From: a bacterium
GTDB taxonomy: Bacteria; Zhuqueibacterota; Zhuqueibacteria; Oleimicrobiales; Geothermoviventaceae
Length of the DNA stretch: 64,000 bases
Direction of reading: 5' to 3'
Assembly (NCBI GenBank): GCA_028275345.1
Contig: JAPWUV010000004.1
Location: 124,001-188,000, forward strand
Shown piece after piece: positions 27,378-35,974 of the stretch. Under the pieces are notes generated by a model. That model was not told the origin of the DNA. It made no database searches and saw only the letters and a list, made by a program, of their open reading frames with translations. Numbering within the stretch: position 1 is the first letter of the stretch; each line of letters opens with the position of its first letter. The position numbers and the translations under genes were made by a program.

Positions 27378-28763
27378 TCACGAAGCGAAGTCGAAATCCG
27401 GGTTTTCCAGCTCTCGCCGGATGCTCCGCAGGTCGGCCTGTTCGGCCACGATTTGAAGCAGGCGAGGTACCTGGTCGCGGAATCCGATGGCAATGGCGCC
27501 AACCGCTTTCCCCTCCCGCAGGACGAGCTTTCGGTACCGGCCCTCCTCCGGCTGCATTAGGCGGATGTGTTCCACTCCGGGACCTTCGGCCAGCACGTCG
27601 CCGACCGAGGTGAGATCGATCCCGGCCACTTTCAGGGATGCGGTGGGGATGGACCCGTGGTACTCGACTTTCTCCCCAAGGATGTTGGCTGCGACGACTT
27701 GGGCCTGATCCAGTGCGGGCGGGATGATCCCGTAGATGCGCCCGCGATGTTGGGCCACATCGCCGCAGGCATAGATGCGAGCGTCGCTCGTCCGGAGGTA
27801 ATCGTCTACGATCACGCCCCGATCGCAAGTCAGTCCGGCGTCGCGGGCGAGCTCGATCTCCGGCCGGATGCCGGCGCTGATGAGCACCAGATCGGCCCGC
27901 AACCGCTGGCCGTTCTCAAGGTGCACTTCTCGCACCCGGTCCATCCCTACGAGGCGTGCGACGGAGTTTCCGAGCACAAAGCGCATGCCCTGCTGCTCCA
28001 GCAACCGCTGCAGCACCTCCCCGCCTTCGCGATCCAGTTGCCGCGGCAGAAGATGATCGTTGACCTCTACAACCGTGACCGAGAGGCCGAGGCTGAGCAA
28101 TCCCTTTCCCGCCTCCAGGCCGAGGAGTCCGCCTCCTACGACCACCGCCTGTTGGGCATCCAGGGCGGATTCGCGGATGGCCAGCGCGTCGTCGATGGTG
28201 CGGAGGGTGAAGACGCCCGAAAGCTCGCGCCCGACGATTGGGGGCGTCGCGGGCCGGCTCCCCGAGGCAATCACAAGCCAGTCGTAGCTCAGGATCTGCC
28301 CGCTGCGGAGCTCCGCTTGTCGACCCTCGCGGTCCACCCGGACCACCGGATCACGGAGCCAGACCCGGATCCCCTGCGCTTCGTACCAGCTTGGCTCATA
28401 AAAGAGCAGGTCCTCAATCCCCAGCTCACCCGCGAGGAACCTGGGCAGCTGTGGGCGGGCGTAATAATGATACCTTTCCTCGGCCGCGATGTGGATCTCC
28501 AAGCCTCGTCGCCTCTTGACGAGTTCCCACGCGACTGTGAATCCGGCGACCCCGTTGCCGACGATCACGACCCGGCCACCGGGTCCCTCTTCGGTAGCCT
28601 CAGGAGCGCTCTCCGGCTGGAAGAGGGACCGATCGGCTCCGCAAACAGGGCAGACCCAGGCCTCCGGCAGATCTGCGAAGGCGGTCCCCGGAGCGATCCC
28701 CTGGCTCGGATCCCCAGCCTCGGGATCGTAGGTGTATCCGCAGATCCGGCAGACGTAACGCAC
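27378..28763 (-). CDS. Rubredoxin-NAD(P)H:rubredoxin oxidoreductase fusion
   Basis: A 461-residue fusion. Residues 1-50 are a complete rubredoxin (Cys5/Cys8 and Cys38/Cys41, with the [12 protein letters not shown] loop). After a short acidic linker, residues about 64-461 are an FAD/NAD(P)H pyridine-nucleotide-disulfide-type oxidoreductase ([17 protein letters not shown] for [20 protein letters not shown] for NAD(P)H, and IYACGDVAQ near the end). It should move electrons from NAD(P)H through its own rubredoxin to the flavodiiron protein next door. A GTG start follows GGAGGG. Combining both carriers in one chain resembles high-molecular-weight rubredoxins in function but has a different domain make-up. 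Confidence 0.92.
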   Translation of the reverse strand: MRYVCRICGYTYDPEAGDPSQGIAPGTAFADLPEAWVCPVCGADRSLFQPESAPEATEEGPGGRVVIVGNGVAGFTVAWELVKRRRGLEIHIAAEERYHYYARPQLPRFLAGELGIEDLLFYEPSWYEAQGIRVWLRDPVVRVDREGRQAELRSGQILSYDWLVIASGSRPATPPIVGRELSGVFTLRTIDDALAIRESALDAQQAVVVGGGLLGLEAGKGLLSLGLSVTVVEVNDHLLPRQLDREGGEVLQRLLEQQGMRFVLGNSVARLVGMDRVREVHLENGQRLRADLVLISAGIRPEIELARDAGLTCDRGVIVDDYLRTSDARIYACGDVAQHRGRIYGIIPPALDQAQVVAANILGEKVEYHGSIPTASLKVAGIDLTSVGDVLAEGPGVEHIRLMQPEEGRYRKLVLREGKAVGAIAIGFRDQVPRLLQIVAEQADLRSIRRELENPDFDFAS

Positions 28764-29008
28764 GCAGCCCTCCTCTCAGTCTGCCTGTACGAAGGCGTGG
28801 CCGCTCGCCCTTCCGGCACGGCTTTTGGGGTTGGCCTGCAAAGGCGCTCGAAATGGGGGGAAACTTCCGCACCTGCCTTCCGTCGCAATCTCCTCGCGCT
28901 TTCGACGCTGGCCCGGCTGGCGACAGGCTGGGTCTTCGGCGGCGCTGGATCCCAATTCCCGAGCGCTCCGCGGCCGGGGAAACACTTGATTGCCGGTTTC
29001 TGTCCGTA

Positions 29009-30208
29009 TCACATGCCGAAGCGTTCTTTCGCCTCGAGGTACACCTCGAGGGTCACGCGGTCCAGACCCCTTTCCCTGACATATCTTTCGATCGCTCTCT
29101 TGGCCATCCTTCGCGCGAAGTCGGGGACTCGCTGGAGACGCTCCTCGGCTTCCGGTTCCCAAAGCAGCCCCTGGTCGGATGCGAGGGCCTTGGGGCCTGA
29201 TCTCCGGGCCCGATGCCGGCCCGCAGTGACGAGGACCGAGATCGGGGCGTAACGGGCTACGGCTAGGGCATTGGATCCGATGAGTGAGGCCCGCTCGTGA
29301 TGAGCTCCGTGCCGACCGACCACAATGAGGCTGGCCCGTCCCGGCAACGCCTCCTCCACCAGTGCCTGGAAAGGCTTGCCCCTCAGGAGCGCGGTCTCAA
29401 GCGCTGGGCCTTCATTCAGTTCCACAGCTGCCTGCTCCAGGTAGGAGCGGTAGAGCTGCGCGAGCCCGTGGTCGATGATTTCATCATGCAAGCGCTCCTG
29501 GGATCGGAAGTCGAAGCGGGCCGCCGTATCCTCAGGCAACACCTGCGCGATCGTTCGGAAGACGCCGGTGTGAAATTCCGGATCGTACACCGAAACAAGC
29601 CTCAGGCCGGCGCCGAGGGATTGGGCCCAGGCTGCGCCTCGAAGGACTGCCCGGAGAGCGAACTCAGACCCGTCCACGCCGACCATCACTGCCCCCAGCC
29701 GCTCGGGAGGCACGGAGCGGACGATGAGGATGTCGCACGGAGCGCCCATCAGCAAGCGTTCCGCCACGCTTCCCAGCGGTGTCATCTCCGACGCTCCGAG
29801 TCCCTTGGCTCCGAGGATGAGGAGATCCGCCTTCGCTTTCCGGGCATATCTCAGGATCTCGACGTAGTGCTTGCCTTCCGGGAGCGCCGTCCGGAAGTTT
29901 ATGCCCCCGAGTTGGGCCTTCCGATGCAGATCGCGCAGGTAGGAGTCGGAAATCAGCTTCAGCCCGTCTCCAATCAGCTGATCATGAGTCCCGCGCAGTT
30001 TTCGGAGCTCGGCTTCTTGCTGGTAGGCTTCTGGCAGACCCGGCTCCATTTGCTCGAACCGCGTGCGGTGCATTCGGGCGGCATACACGTGAAGCCCGTG
30101 GAGCACGGCCCGGCAGCACGTGGCCACGTGGACGGCCCACTCTTCGGCCCATTTCGACCATTGGGAGCCATCCAGGGCAACAAGAACGTTCCGATAGTCC
30201 AGATTCAT
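29009..30208 (-). CDS. Tandem universal stress protein with PCP_red-like tail
   Basis: A 399-residue protein. The first UspA domain (about 1-165) opens NVLVALDGSQWS and ends with the nucleotide-binding ILGAKGLGASEMTPLGSVAERLL stretch. The second (about 170-325) opens VMVGVDGSEFALRAV and has VVGRHGAHHERASLIGSNA. The last 55 residues resemble the small PCP_red domain (W-EAEERLQRVPDFARRMAKR, then YVRERG and a final amphipathic helix), first known from light-independent protochlorophyllide reductase. No photosynthesis gene is seen. The ATG overlaps the previous stop (ATGA), implying translational coupling. It probably senses ATP or stress state within the oxygen-defence run. Confidence 0.83.
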   Translation of the reverse strand: MNLDYRNVLVALDGSQWSKWAEEWAVHVATCCRAVLHGLHVYAARMHRTRFEQMEPGLPEAYQQEAELRKLRGTHDQLIGDGLKLISDSYLRDLHRKAQLGGINFRTALPEGKHYVEILRYARKAKADLLILGAKGLGASEMTPLGSVAERLLMGAPCDILIVRSVPPERLGAVMVGVDGSEFALRAVLRGAAWAQSLGAGLRLVSVYDPEFHTGVFRTIAQVLPEDTAARFDFRSQERLHDEIIDHGLAQLYRSYLEQAAVELNEGPALETALLRGKPFQALVEEALPGRASLIVVGRHGAHHERASLIGSNALAVARYAPISVLVTAGRHRARRSGPKALASDQGLLWEPEAEERLQRVPDFARRMAKRAIERYVRERGLDRVTLEVYLEAKERFGM

Positions 30209-30906
30209 TCCCAACTTCTCGTACGCGGCGTCTTGTCGCTAACCCCGATCACCCAGAAGACGTAGCCACATCCATAGCGGCTCTGCGGGACGTGGAATGG
30301 CGCGCCTTCGAACAGGCGCCGCAGGCCAGATAGGTAGCGGTAACGAAGATCGTTTTCCCGGACGAGCTCGGCGATCACGTCAATCTGGTAGCTCACGAAG
30401 TCCGGACCGCCGCTCAGGAACAGGAGGGAGGCGCGCGGGTCTCGCACGAGATTCCTGTAGGTCCGGCCTTCGAAAATTTCCAGTCCTCCCAGCGCACTGG
30501 GATGGAAACTCGCCGCGTCTGCGAAGATCCGCTCGACCAATCCGACCCGTTCGCGCCAGGTTGTGGAGTAGTCCGGTTCCGCCCCTCGGGCGGCGAACTG
30601 TTCGATCTGATCCACCACCTCCTGCAGGCGATCCTCGCGCGGCAGGAGGGTAACCCCTTTGGCGGCGAGATTGATGGGCGCAGGGGCTTTGGCCCCATTG
30701 AGCGTGGCGAGGACGGGAAGATGTGGGGGTGCGAACTGCGTCCGCTTCTCGGCGGAACGGAGCGCTTTGTAGAGGGTCGCGCGCCACTCCAATTGCCAAC
30801 GCACGAAGGCCTCGGGCAAGGGGACGATCGCCCATTGCCTCTGCTTGCCGTGGCGGTTGATCCAATGAACGAATCCCGCTTCCGCGCGGACGATCCCTCT
30901 CGTCAT
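30205..30906 (-). CDS. Uncharacterised 233-residue protein of the oxidase cluster
   Basis: I do not recognise this protein. It has no signal peptide, no clear membrane helix and no metal motif. It is rich in Arg and aromatic residues, with a Tyr/Phe-rich C-terminal part (YGCGYVFWVIGV). It starts immediately after the stop of the upstream membrane-protein gene and its own stop overlaps the USP start by four bases (ATGA). This is strong evidence of a translated operon member. Context suggests a cytoplasmic accessory to the CydA-like oxidases or to the stress protein. Confidence 0.62.
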   Translation of the reverse strand: MTRGIVRAEAGFVHWINRHGKQRQWAIVPLPEAFVRWQLEWRATLYKALRSAEKRTQFAPPHLPVLATLNGAKAPAPINLAAKGVTLLPREDRLQEVVDQIEQFAARGAEPDYSTTWRERVGLVERIFADAASFHPSALGGLEIFEGRTYRNLVRDPRASLLFLSGGPDFVSYQIDVIAELVRENDLRYRYLSGLRRLFEGAPFHVPQSRYGCGYVFWVIGVSDKTPRTRSWE

Positions 30907-31416
30907 CTACCGTTTCCTGATCCGGTCCCACAGACTGAGGAGCAATTGCGAGGCGGCAAGCATAACCAGGACGGCTCCAATGAACCCCCAACCGAGGGCC
31001 CGCTTGGGCCGATGGCCCTGTTCCACCACTAACGCATTGGGGGCCAGGGAGGGGAACTTCCTGAGCTCCCGGCGGAGGAATGGCACCTCCTGGGCGGTCG
31101 TAAGGCGACCTTCGTAGATCGCCGGTGTCTGGTCAGGGATGACTCGATTTTCGGCTGCCAGAAGCACCCACAGGCCCGGCGGATCGCGAAGCGGGAGGAC
31201 CCGGAACTGGAATGGTCCTTTGCTGACCGTGAGAGCTGAGTCGTTCGCCGCGGTGGCGCGTACCTGGACGTATCTGCCCACCAAAGCGCTTCCCGGCGCC
31301 GAGTACGGTAGAGGATGCTGATTTCCGAGCAAATGGTAGCGGATCGGCCCCATCGCAAAGGCCAGAACCAGAAGAGCCAGGTACACAACGCTGATGGTGG
31401 CTCGTGCTATCCGCAT
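30907..31416 (-). CDS. Two-helix membrane protein of the oxidase cluster
   Basis: A 169-residue protein with one membrane helix at each end (about 5-25 and 142-162) and a beta-rich extracytoplasmic middle (GRYVQVRATA, LWVLLAAENR). The topology recalls SURF1-type oxidase assembly factors, but I see no diagnostic motif and do not assign the family. It lies 113 bases after the second CydA-like gene and abuts the next gene with no gap (TAG then ATG). An assembly or haem-delivery role for the neighbouring oxidase is a context guess. Confidence 0.62.
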   Translation of the reverse strand: MRIARATISVVYLALLVLAFAMGPIRYHLLGNQHPLPYSAPGSALVGRYVQVRATAANDSALTVSKGPFQFRVLPLRDPPGLWVLLAAENRVIPDQTPAIYEGRLTTAQEVPFLRRELRKFPSLAPNALVVEQGHRPKRALGWGFIGAVLVMLAASQLLLSLWDRIRKR

Positions 31417-31529
31417 GGGTTGCTACCCGGTTTGTGGGAGTCTCCTCAGTACCCAAACGGCCCACCCTGCATCCGTTACCCAACGAAATCGATGGAATAT
31501 CCGGCTCGTGCGAGGTCGCGGCATGGGTT

Positions 31530-32762
31530 TCACCTCTGCCGTGCGGCCCCGGCCTGTTCCCGCAGGTATCGGATCAGCGAGTTCATCTCGGTTTCGGGGA
31601 GCTGGACTGGTGGCATGGCTACGCCCCGGCTCGCTGGGTCCTCCAAAAAAGATCGCAGCTCTTCGTCCGTCTGGTACTTCCTTGATTTGCTTATGGCGTC
31701 GCCCGCAAGGCCTGGGTGGCACATGCCGCAGTTCTTGGCGAAGAGGGCTTGGGCGTCCGCCGGCGCGATCAGGGAAGAGGGGGTGACGAGCATCTTCTGC
31801 TCCGAACTCATGACGCCTGCGATCAGGTCGTTGCCCCGCGTCGCGCTGCGCGTCCATCCCATCAGCCAGACACTGAGGACTGTGAGCCCAATGGCCGCCC
31901 AGAGACCCGACGTCGCCACGCGCTCATGGGTGGCGAGGCCGTAGATGGCGAAGAAGGCGAGGGCGAGCAGTCCAGCCAAGATCCCGCCGATCCAAACTCC
32001 GTAGATTCCCATCCAGAGGACCTCGCGGGAGCTCGGGGGGAGGGCGAAATAGTACCACAGCCCCGGAATTACCTGGAGCGCCGTGGCTACTACGGCAAGG
32101 CGCGATCCGTAGCGGATCTCCACGTTCCTCGGGTCGGGAGCGGCCCGTTTGCGCCACAGCGCCTGAGCCACGATCAAAGCCCCGACCAGGGCAAGACTGG
32201 CGAAAACTCGATGCAGGAAGCTTGCCCCGAAGGTCGGATTGAGGACCGCATGCCACATCCGGCCACTGGTGGGCCAAAGGCCGGGCGTCCCCATGAAAGT
32301 CACTGCCGCGTTGAACACCGCCGCCACCAAGAAGGGGGCGATGGCAGCGATGATGCCGAGCGCCATGTGAGCCCGCCGCCGGTCCTTCATCCTTTCCCAC
32401 CGGAGTAAGTACAGGGTCATGAATAGGAGATTGATTAGGTAACCGGCCAGGAGCTGAAGCACAAGCAGCCAGAAGAAGATGTTGAACAGCGTGGCGATCA
32501 ATATGGGGTAGAAACCGAGGAGCAGGACCACGATGGCGCTCCCGAAGATACCCCCGATGACCGTGGCTTCGATCAGGATTTGGGTCAGGCGTTTGGCCAG
32601 AGCATCGTAGCGGGCGTCCTGACGACGCAGTCCCAGGTACTCCGTTGCCACGGCGACCAGCGGTCCCGTGAGGGCGAGCGTAACCAGGGTGATGTGAATC
32701 AGTGCGACGACCCCGAGGGCCACCGAACTGCTGAAAGGAAAGCGCACGGGCGGAAGATCCAT
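31530..32762 (-). CDS. CydA-like oxidase subunit with C-terminal cytochrome c domain (second paralogue)
   Basis: A 410-residue protein with about eight or nine membrane helices related to cytochrome bd subunit I. Key features are a His in the first helix (about 23, LIHITLV), a TEYLGLRR loop, and a helix-start His in FLHRVFASLALVG, the position of the b558-type ligand. The quinol-loop motif of classical CydA (GRQPW) is absent. The C-terminus carries a cytochrome c domain with CGMCH (Cys345/Cys348/His349) and a likely Met ligand (Met383, AMPPV). It is a paralogue of the gene just upstream, and no cydB is present. An oxygen-reducing role with a c-type donor is inferred. Confidence 0.8.
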   Translation of the reverse strand: MDLPPVRFPFSSSVALGVVALIHITLVTLALTGPLVAVATEYLGLRRQDARYDALAKRLTQILIEATVIGGIFGSAIVVLLLGFYPILIATLFNIFFWLLVLQLLAGYLINLLFMTLYLLRWERMKDRRRAHMALGIIAAIAPFLVAAVFNAAVTFMGTPGLWPTSGRMWHAVLNPTFGASFLHRVFASLALVGALIVAQALWRKRAAPDPRNVEIRYGSRLAVVATALQVIPGLWYYFALPPSSREVLWMGIYGVWIGGILAGLLALAFFAIYGLATHERVATSGLWAAIGLTVLSVWLMGWTRSATRGNDLIAGVMSSEQKMLVTPSSLIAPADAQALFAKNCGMCHPGLAGDAISKSRKYQTDEELRSFLEDPASRGVAMPPVQLPETEMNSLIRYLREQAGAARQR

Positions 32763-32808
32763 GGCCGATGCCTCCTCTGATCATCCCATCCGCAAGCTGT
32801 GAGTCGGC

Positions 32809-34059
32809 TCAGCGACCGCCGCTGCGAAGGAAGGAAATGAGGGCCTGCAGCTCCTCGTCGTTCCCACCGAAGGGGGGCATACTGGGTTTGCCCGCAGATT
32901 CCGGATCGCGGAGAAAGGCTGCCAAAGCCTCGTCCGTGGAATAGGCCCTGGACTTCTCGAAGGGATCGCCACCGATGGCGGGGTGACAAGCCGCGCAATG
33001 GGTCTGAAACAGGGATCTCGCGTCCGCACTTACGGCGGGTTTCGATTCCGTTGGCGCCTTGACCCACTGCTGATTTCCGTACATCACGCCGTAGATCAGG
33101 TAGGGCTTTCGGGCCCGTTCACGGCTAAAGCCCATCAGCCACGTCGTGGCAAAGATCATGGGTATGGCCAACCACACCATGCCTCGCAGGACTCGTCGAG
33201 CGAGAACCGCCTGCGCATCCTGGCTGGCGAAGTAGACGATGAGCACGGCAGCCGCCGCCAAAAGGATCCCTCCGAACCAGTAGGGGGTGAGGGGCCCGGC
33301 GAGGAACTTCGCCCAGACTTCGGCGGGCAACTTCTGCAGGTACCACACACCGGGCACAAATTGGAGGGACGTCGTGACCACGGCCCAGAGACCCGCATAA
33401 CGCAAAGCCCAGGCCGAGTAGCCTGGCTGCGGTTCTCTCCTCCGCATGTACAGCGCGTATCCGACCATGAAGAATGCCGCCAGCGAAAGGCTCGCAACCG
33501 CACGATGCAAGAGCGAGGGTAGAAAGGAGGGGTTGAAGAACGCGTCAATGGCACGACGCGTCACCACCCACTTGCCCGGCGTGAGGAGAAAGCTCGCCAG
33601 TCCATTGATCAGTGCCATGCTCAGCCACGAACCCAGCGCTCCAAGGAGCCCCAAAGTCATGTGGAGCCGTCGGCGGTGGCGCAGGCCTTCCCAGGTGTAC
33701 TTGTACGCCACAATGAAAACCGCTTCAAGCAGGAACGCCACGATCTCAATGGCCAAGGGCCAGAAAAAGGCGCGCGCCCCGGTGCTGAAAAAGCGCGGAA
33801 AGAGCCCCGTGTTCAGGGCAACAATGCCCACCCCCAATACGGGGCCCAGAATCATCGCCACGAAGAGCATGTTGGCCAGGTGCCGGGCGAAAAGGTCGTA
33901 CCGATCGTCCCGCCGCCGAAGCCCCAGGTACTCGGTCACGACGGCCAGAACGGGCCCTCCCACAACGAAGTTGGCGAAGAAGATCATGTGCAATAGCATC
34001 ACGATTGCCATGAACCCGCTGGCTCCCAGGAACGGCACGTGAATAGGCGGCAGATCCAT
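32809..34059 (-). CDS. CydA-like oxidase subunit with C-terminal cytochrome c domain (first paralogue)
   Basis: A 416-residue membrane protein sharing its whole architecture with the following gene. It opens MDLPPIHVPF (the paralogue opens MDLPPVRFPF) and has His24 in the first helix, TEYLGLRRRDDRYD, LLHRAVASLSLAA, and a C-terminal cytochrome c domain (CAACH, Cys355/Cys358/His359; Met394 in SMPPF). It belongs to the cytochrome bd superfamily but lacks the quinol-binding loop motif. The pair could form a CydA-CydA' heterodimer without CydB, oxidising a c-type cytochrome. The ATG follows GAGAGAGGG. A CGACCGG/CCGGTCG palindrome lies 39 bases upstream. Confidence 0.8.
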   Translation of the reverse strand: MDLPPIHVPFLGASGFMAIVMLLHMIFFANFVVGGPVLAVVTEYLGLRRRDDRYDLFARHLANMLFVAMILGPVLGVGIVALNTGLFPRFFSTGARAFFWPLAIEIVAFLLEAVFIVAYKYTWEGLRHRRRLHMTLGLLGALGSWLSMALINGLASFLLTPGKWVVTRRAIDAFFNPSFLPSLLHRAVASLSLAAFFMVGYALYMRRREPQPGYSAWALRYAGLWAVVTTSLQFVPGVWYLQKLPAEVWAKFLAGPLTPYWFGGILLAAAAVLIVYFASQDAQAVLARRVLRGMVWLAIPMIFATTWLMGFSRERARKPYLIYGVMYGNQQWVKAPTESKPAVSADARSLFQTHCAACHPAIGGDPFEKSRAYSTDEALAAFLRDPESAGKPSMPPFGGNDEELQALISFLRSGGR

Positions 34060-34097
34060 GACATGCCCTCTCTCTTGAGCTACGCAATTTCGTGACT

Positions 34098-34113
34098 CGA
34101 CCGGACCCGGTCG
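34098..34113 (-). promoter_or_regulatory. Palindrome upstream of first CydA-like gene
   Basis: CGACCGG and CCGGTCG are separated by two bases, 39 bases before the ATG, in the 227-base gap that may hold an internal promoter of the run. It differs from the PerR-type repeat at 41051. A regulator is not known. Confidence 0.33.
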
Positions 34114-34286
34114 TCTGCTCCGCCCGCCACATCAGCGAAGAAGCGCTTCAGGATCTTCCCCTTCCTCACAGCGCAGGCACGGGTAGGCCCGCGGGGCAGG
34201 TCGGCCGGGCCAGGAAGTGCGCCGAAGCCGGCTATCGCCGTCCAACCTCCCCGCGGCTGCCCGCAGTGAAGCTGGTTCCAGTGGGA

Positions 34287-34619
34287 TCAACCCCACTTGC
34301 CTTTGCTGATGTGCGTGACAATCTCGGCTTTGATGGACTGTTTCAGCTGGGTGGCGCACTCTTTCGTGCGGGTGAAGATCTTCACGCAGGCGGGATCGAG
34401 GTTGTCTTGGATGCCCTTCTCGGCGATTTCCAGCGCCTTGTCGAGAAGCGCCGAGAGCTGCATGTGCAGATCGTTGCTCAGGCGCGAACGATCCACGAGG
34501 TTAGCCTGTTCTTCGGCCAACTTCTCGAACTTCTCCTTCGGGGCCCCACATTTTGGGCAGACATTGGGGGCCTCCGGACCGTCGTGGATGTAACCGCACA
34601 CGCCACAACGCCACTTCAT
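34287..34619 (-). CDS. Rubredoxin-domain protein with helical tail
   Basis: A 110-residue protein. Residues 1-32 form a rubredoxin-like knuckle pair (CGVCGYIHDGPEAPNVCPKCGAPKEK region, four Cys). Residues about 35-110 are a helical domain (LHMQLSALLDKALEIAEKG) of the kind found in small rubredoxin-domain proteins beside rubrerythrins. It probably carries electrons to the diiron ferritin-like proteins encoded around it. A perfect GGGAGGTG precedes the ATG. It lies 91 bases after the ferritin-like gene at 34710-35231. Confidence 0.85.
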   Translation of the reverse strand: MKWRCGVCGYIHDGPEAPNVCPKCGAPKEKFEKLAEEQANLVDRSRLSNDLHMQLSALLDKALEIAEKGIQDNLDPACVKIFTRTKECATQLKQSIKAEIVTHISKGKWG

Positions 34620-34709
34620 GGTTCACCTCCCTCTTGGTTTCTCACGTGGCCGGGCAGATCGAGACCGTCCTTGCCCCACGCCTTCGGTGCGGAAACCGAG
34701 AAAGCCTCC

Positions 34710-35231
34710 TCAACTCGGTTCGGCTTCCAGGTTGAACTCGGGGATGCCGAACCAGAACCCCGTGCCGGAGAGGCTGTCGATCTCAGCTTGGATCAGCTCG
34801 AAATGGCTTTCCTCGACCTCCTTGAGTGTGAGGAGGAGTTTGCGGAGTTCGAGATCGGCGGTCTTGGACGCCCATCTCGCGTAGAACTCGATGCTCCTCC
34901 TCTCGAAATCGCGGGCGGCTTCGAGAGCCGCCAGTTCGTCGGCCTGGGCCCTGCCTTTGGTCATGCGATCGATCTTCCGGAGCTCGGGCCCCGCCAGTTG
35001 GATGGGCTTGAGGTTCGAGCTGGCTACGGCCACTTCCTTGCCCGCCAGCAGCTTGCTGCGGTATTCTTCGAAGAGCCGCAGGTGTTGGAGCTCGTCTTTG
35101 GCCAGACGTATGAACATGTTTTTCCCGGTCGGGACCTGCGTCTGCATGGCGAACCGGAGGTACACCTCCAGGCCATCCATCTCAATCCCCACGGCCTGCG
35201 CTAAGATAGTTGCGAGCTCGAGTTCTGCCAT
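34710..35231 (-). CDS. Ferritin-like/rubrerythrin-type diiron protein (sixth paralogue)
   Basis: A 173-residue four-helix-bundle protein without a rubredoxin domain. Diiron ligand motifs are present: a Glu in the first helix (GIEMDGLEVY), ExxH in KDELQHLRLF, a Glu in DFERRSIEFY and ExxH in EVEESHFELI. Such erythrin-type proteins reduce peroxide or store or oxidise iron. The separate rubredoxin-domain gene just downstream may supply electrons. AGGGGAG precedes the ATG. The last 20 residues (GTGFWFGIPEFNLEAEPS) are an aromatic tail similar in style to the tail of the next ferritin-like protein. Confidence 0.85.
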   Translation of the reverse strand: MAELELATILAQAVGIEMDGLEVYLRFAMQTQVPTGKNMFIRLAKDELQHLRLFEEYRSKLLAGKEVAVASSNLKPIQLAGPELRKIDRMTKGRAQADELAALEAARDFERRSIEFYARWASKTADLELRKLLLTLKEVEESHFELIQAEIDSLSGTGFWFGIPEFNLEAEPS

Positions 35232-35336
35232 CTTGCTCCCCTGTACGTGTTATCGCATCCCCGGGTCGGTGCGCCCTCGGCGCTGCGTGCCCACCGAGGG
35301 TCGCCGTCGAGGCTCCGGGTTCGCACCCAGGATCGA

Positions 35337-35876
35337 TCAACCCCCGTCGAACATCCAGCTTTCCTCCTCCGCATGCCACAAGGCCGGATTCTCGAGGTAG
35401 CGGTAGGAGCGATCGAGGATCTCGTAATGCTCTTTCTCCTGTTCCAGCATGAACTGGTAGAAAGTTCGGGCGTCGTACTCCACGGATCCCTCGAGGCGCT
35501 GGCGGTAGAAAGCGACGGCCTGATTCTCAAAATCGCGGGCGAGCTTGTACGCTTCGAGCGCTTCGCTATCTACGGCCATCAGCTCGTCCAACCTCTCCCG
35601 TGCCTCTTGGAAGATGGTGCGGAATTCCTCCTTCGGCGTGGGCTTCCCTTTCAGCGCATCCTTCACTTCTCCCCAGCGGCCGAGGTTCTTGAGGTTGGTG
35701 TAAAAGGTGGTGATCAAACGGATGTGGTCCAGCTCCCAGTCCGCCAGCCACGACAAGGTCCGCTTGGCCAGGGGATTGCTCACCCTCGAGGCAGCATCCT
35801 GATAGAGTTTGCGTCCGTCTTCCTCCATCTTGAGAGCGACGTGCAAGGCTTCCACGTCCGATTGTCCAATGGTCAT
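35337..35876 (-). CDS. Ferritin-like/rubrerythrin-type diiron protein (fifth paralogue)
   Basis: A 179-residue helix-bundle protein with ligand motifs in KMEEDGRKLY, DWELDHIRLI, DFENQAVAFY and EQEKEHYEIL, so both ExxH pairs are intact. The Trp beside the first ExxH motif is unusual. An aromatic, acidic tail (HAEEESWMFDGG) follows the bundle. The ATG at 35876 has GGAGGTG upstream; the open frame extends further but without a ribosome-binding site. It follows the cytochrome-porin gene by about 100 bases. Likely peroxide reduction or iron oxidation. Confidence 0.84.
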   Translation of the reverse strand: MTIGQSDVEALHVALKMEEDGRKLYQDAASRVSNPLAKRTLSWLADWELDHIRLITTFYTNLKNLGRWGEVKDALKGKPTPKEEFRTIFQEARERLDELMAVDSEALEAYKLARDFENQAVAFYRQRLEGSVEYDARTFYQFMLEQEKEHYEILDRSYRYLENPALWHAEEESWMFDGG

Positions 35877-35974
35877 GATGTGCACCTCCGTGTGTATGGG
35901 ACACAGCGTTTCCTCTCCCCGGGGTCCTGCGGGGGCCGAGGGCGGGCTTTTCGGTAACTCGCTGCAGCGCGCGC

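Noticed and set aside
27567-29252. 561-codon plus-strand frame opposite the rubredoxin-reductase fusion
   Set aside because: The minus strand has clear rubredoxin, FAD and NAD motifs. The plus frame is a codon-bias shadow.
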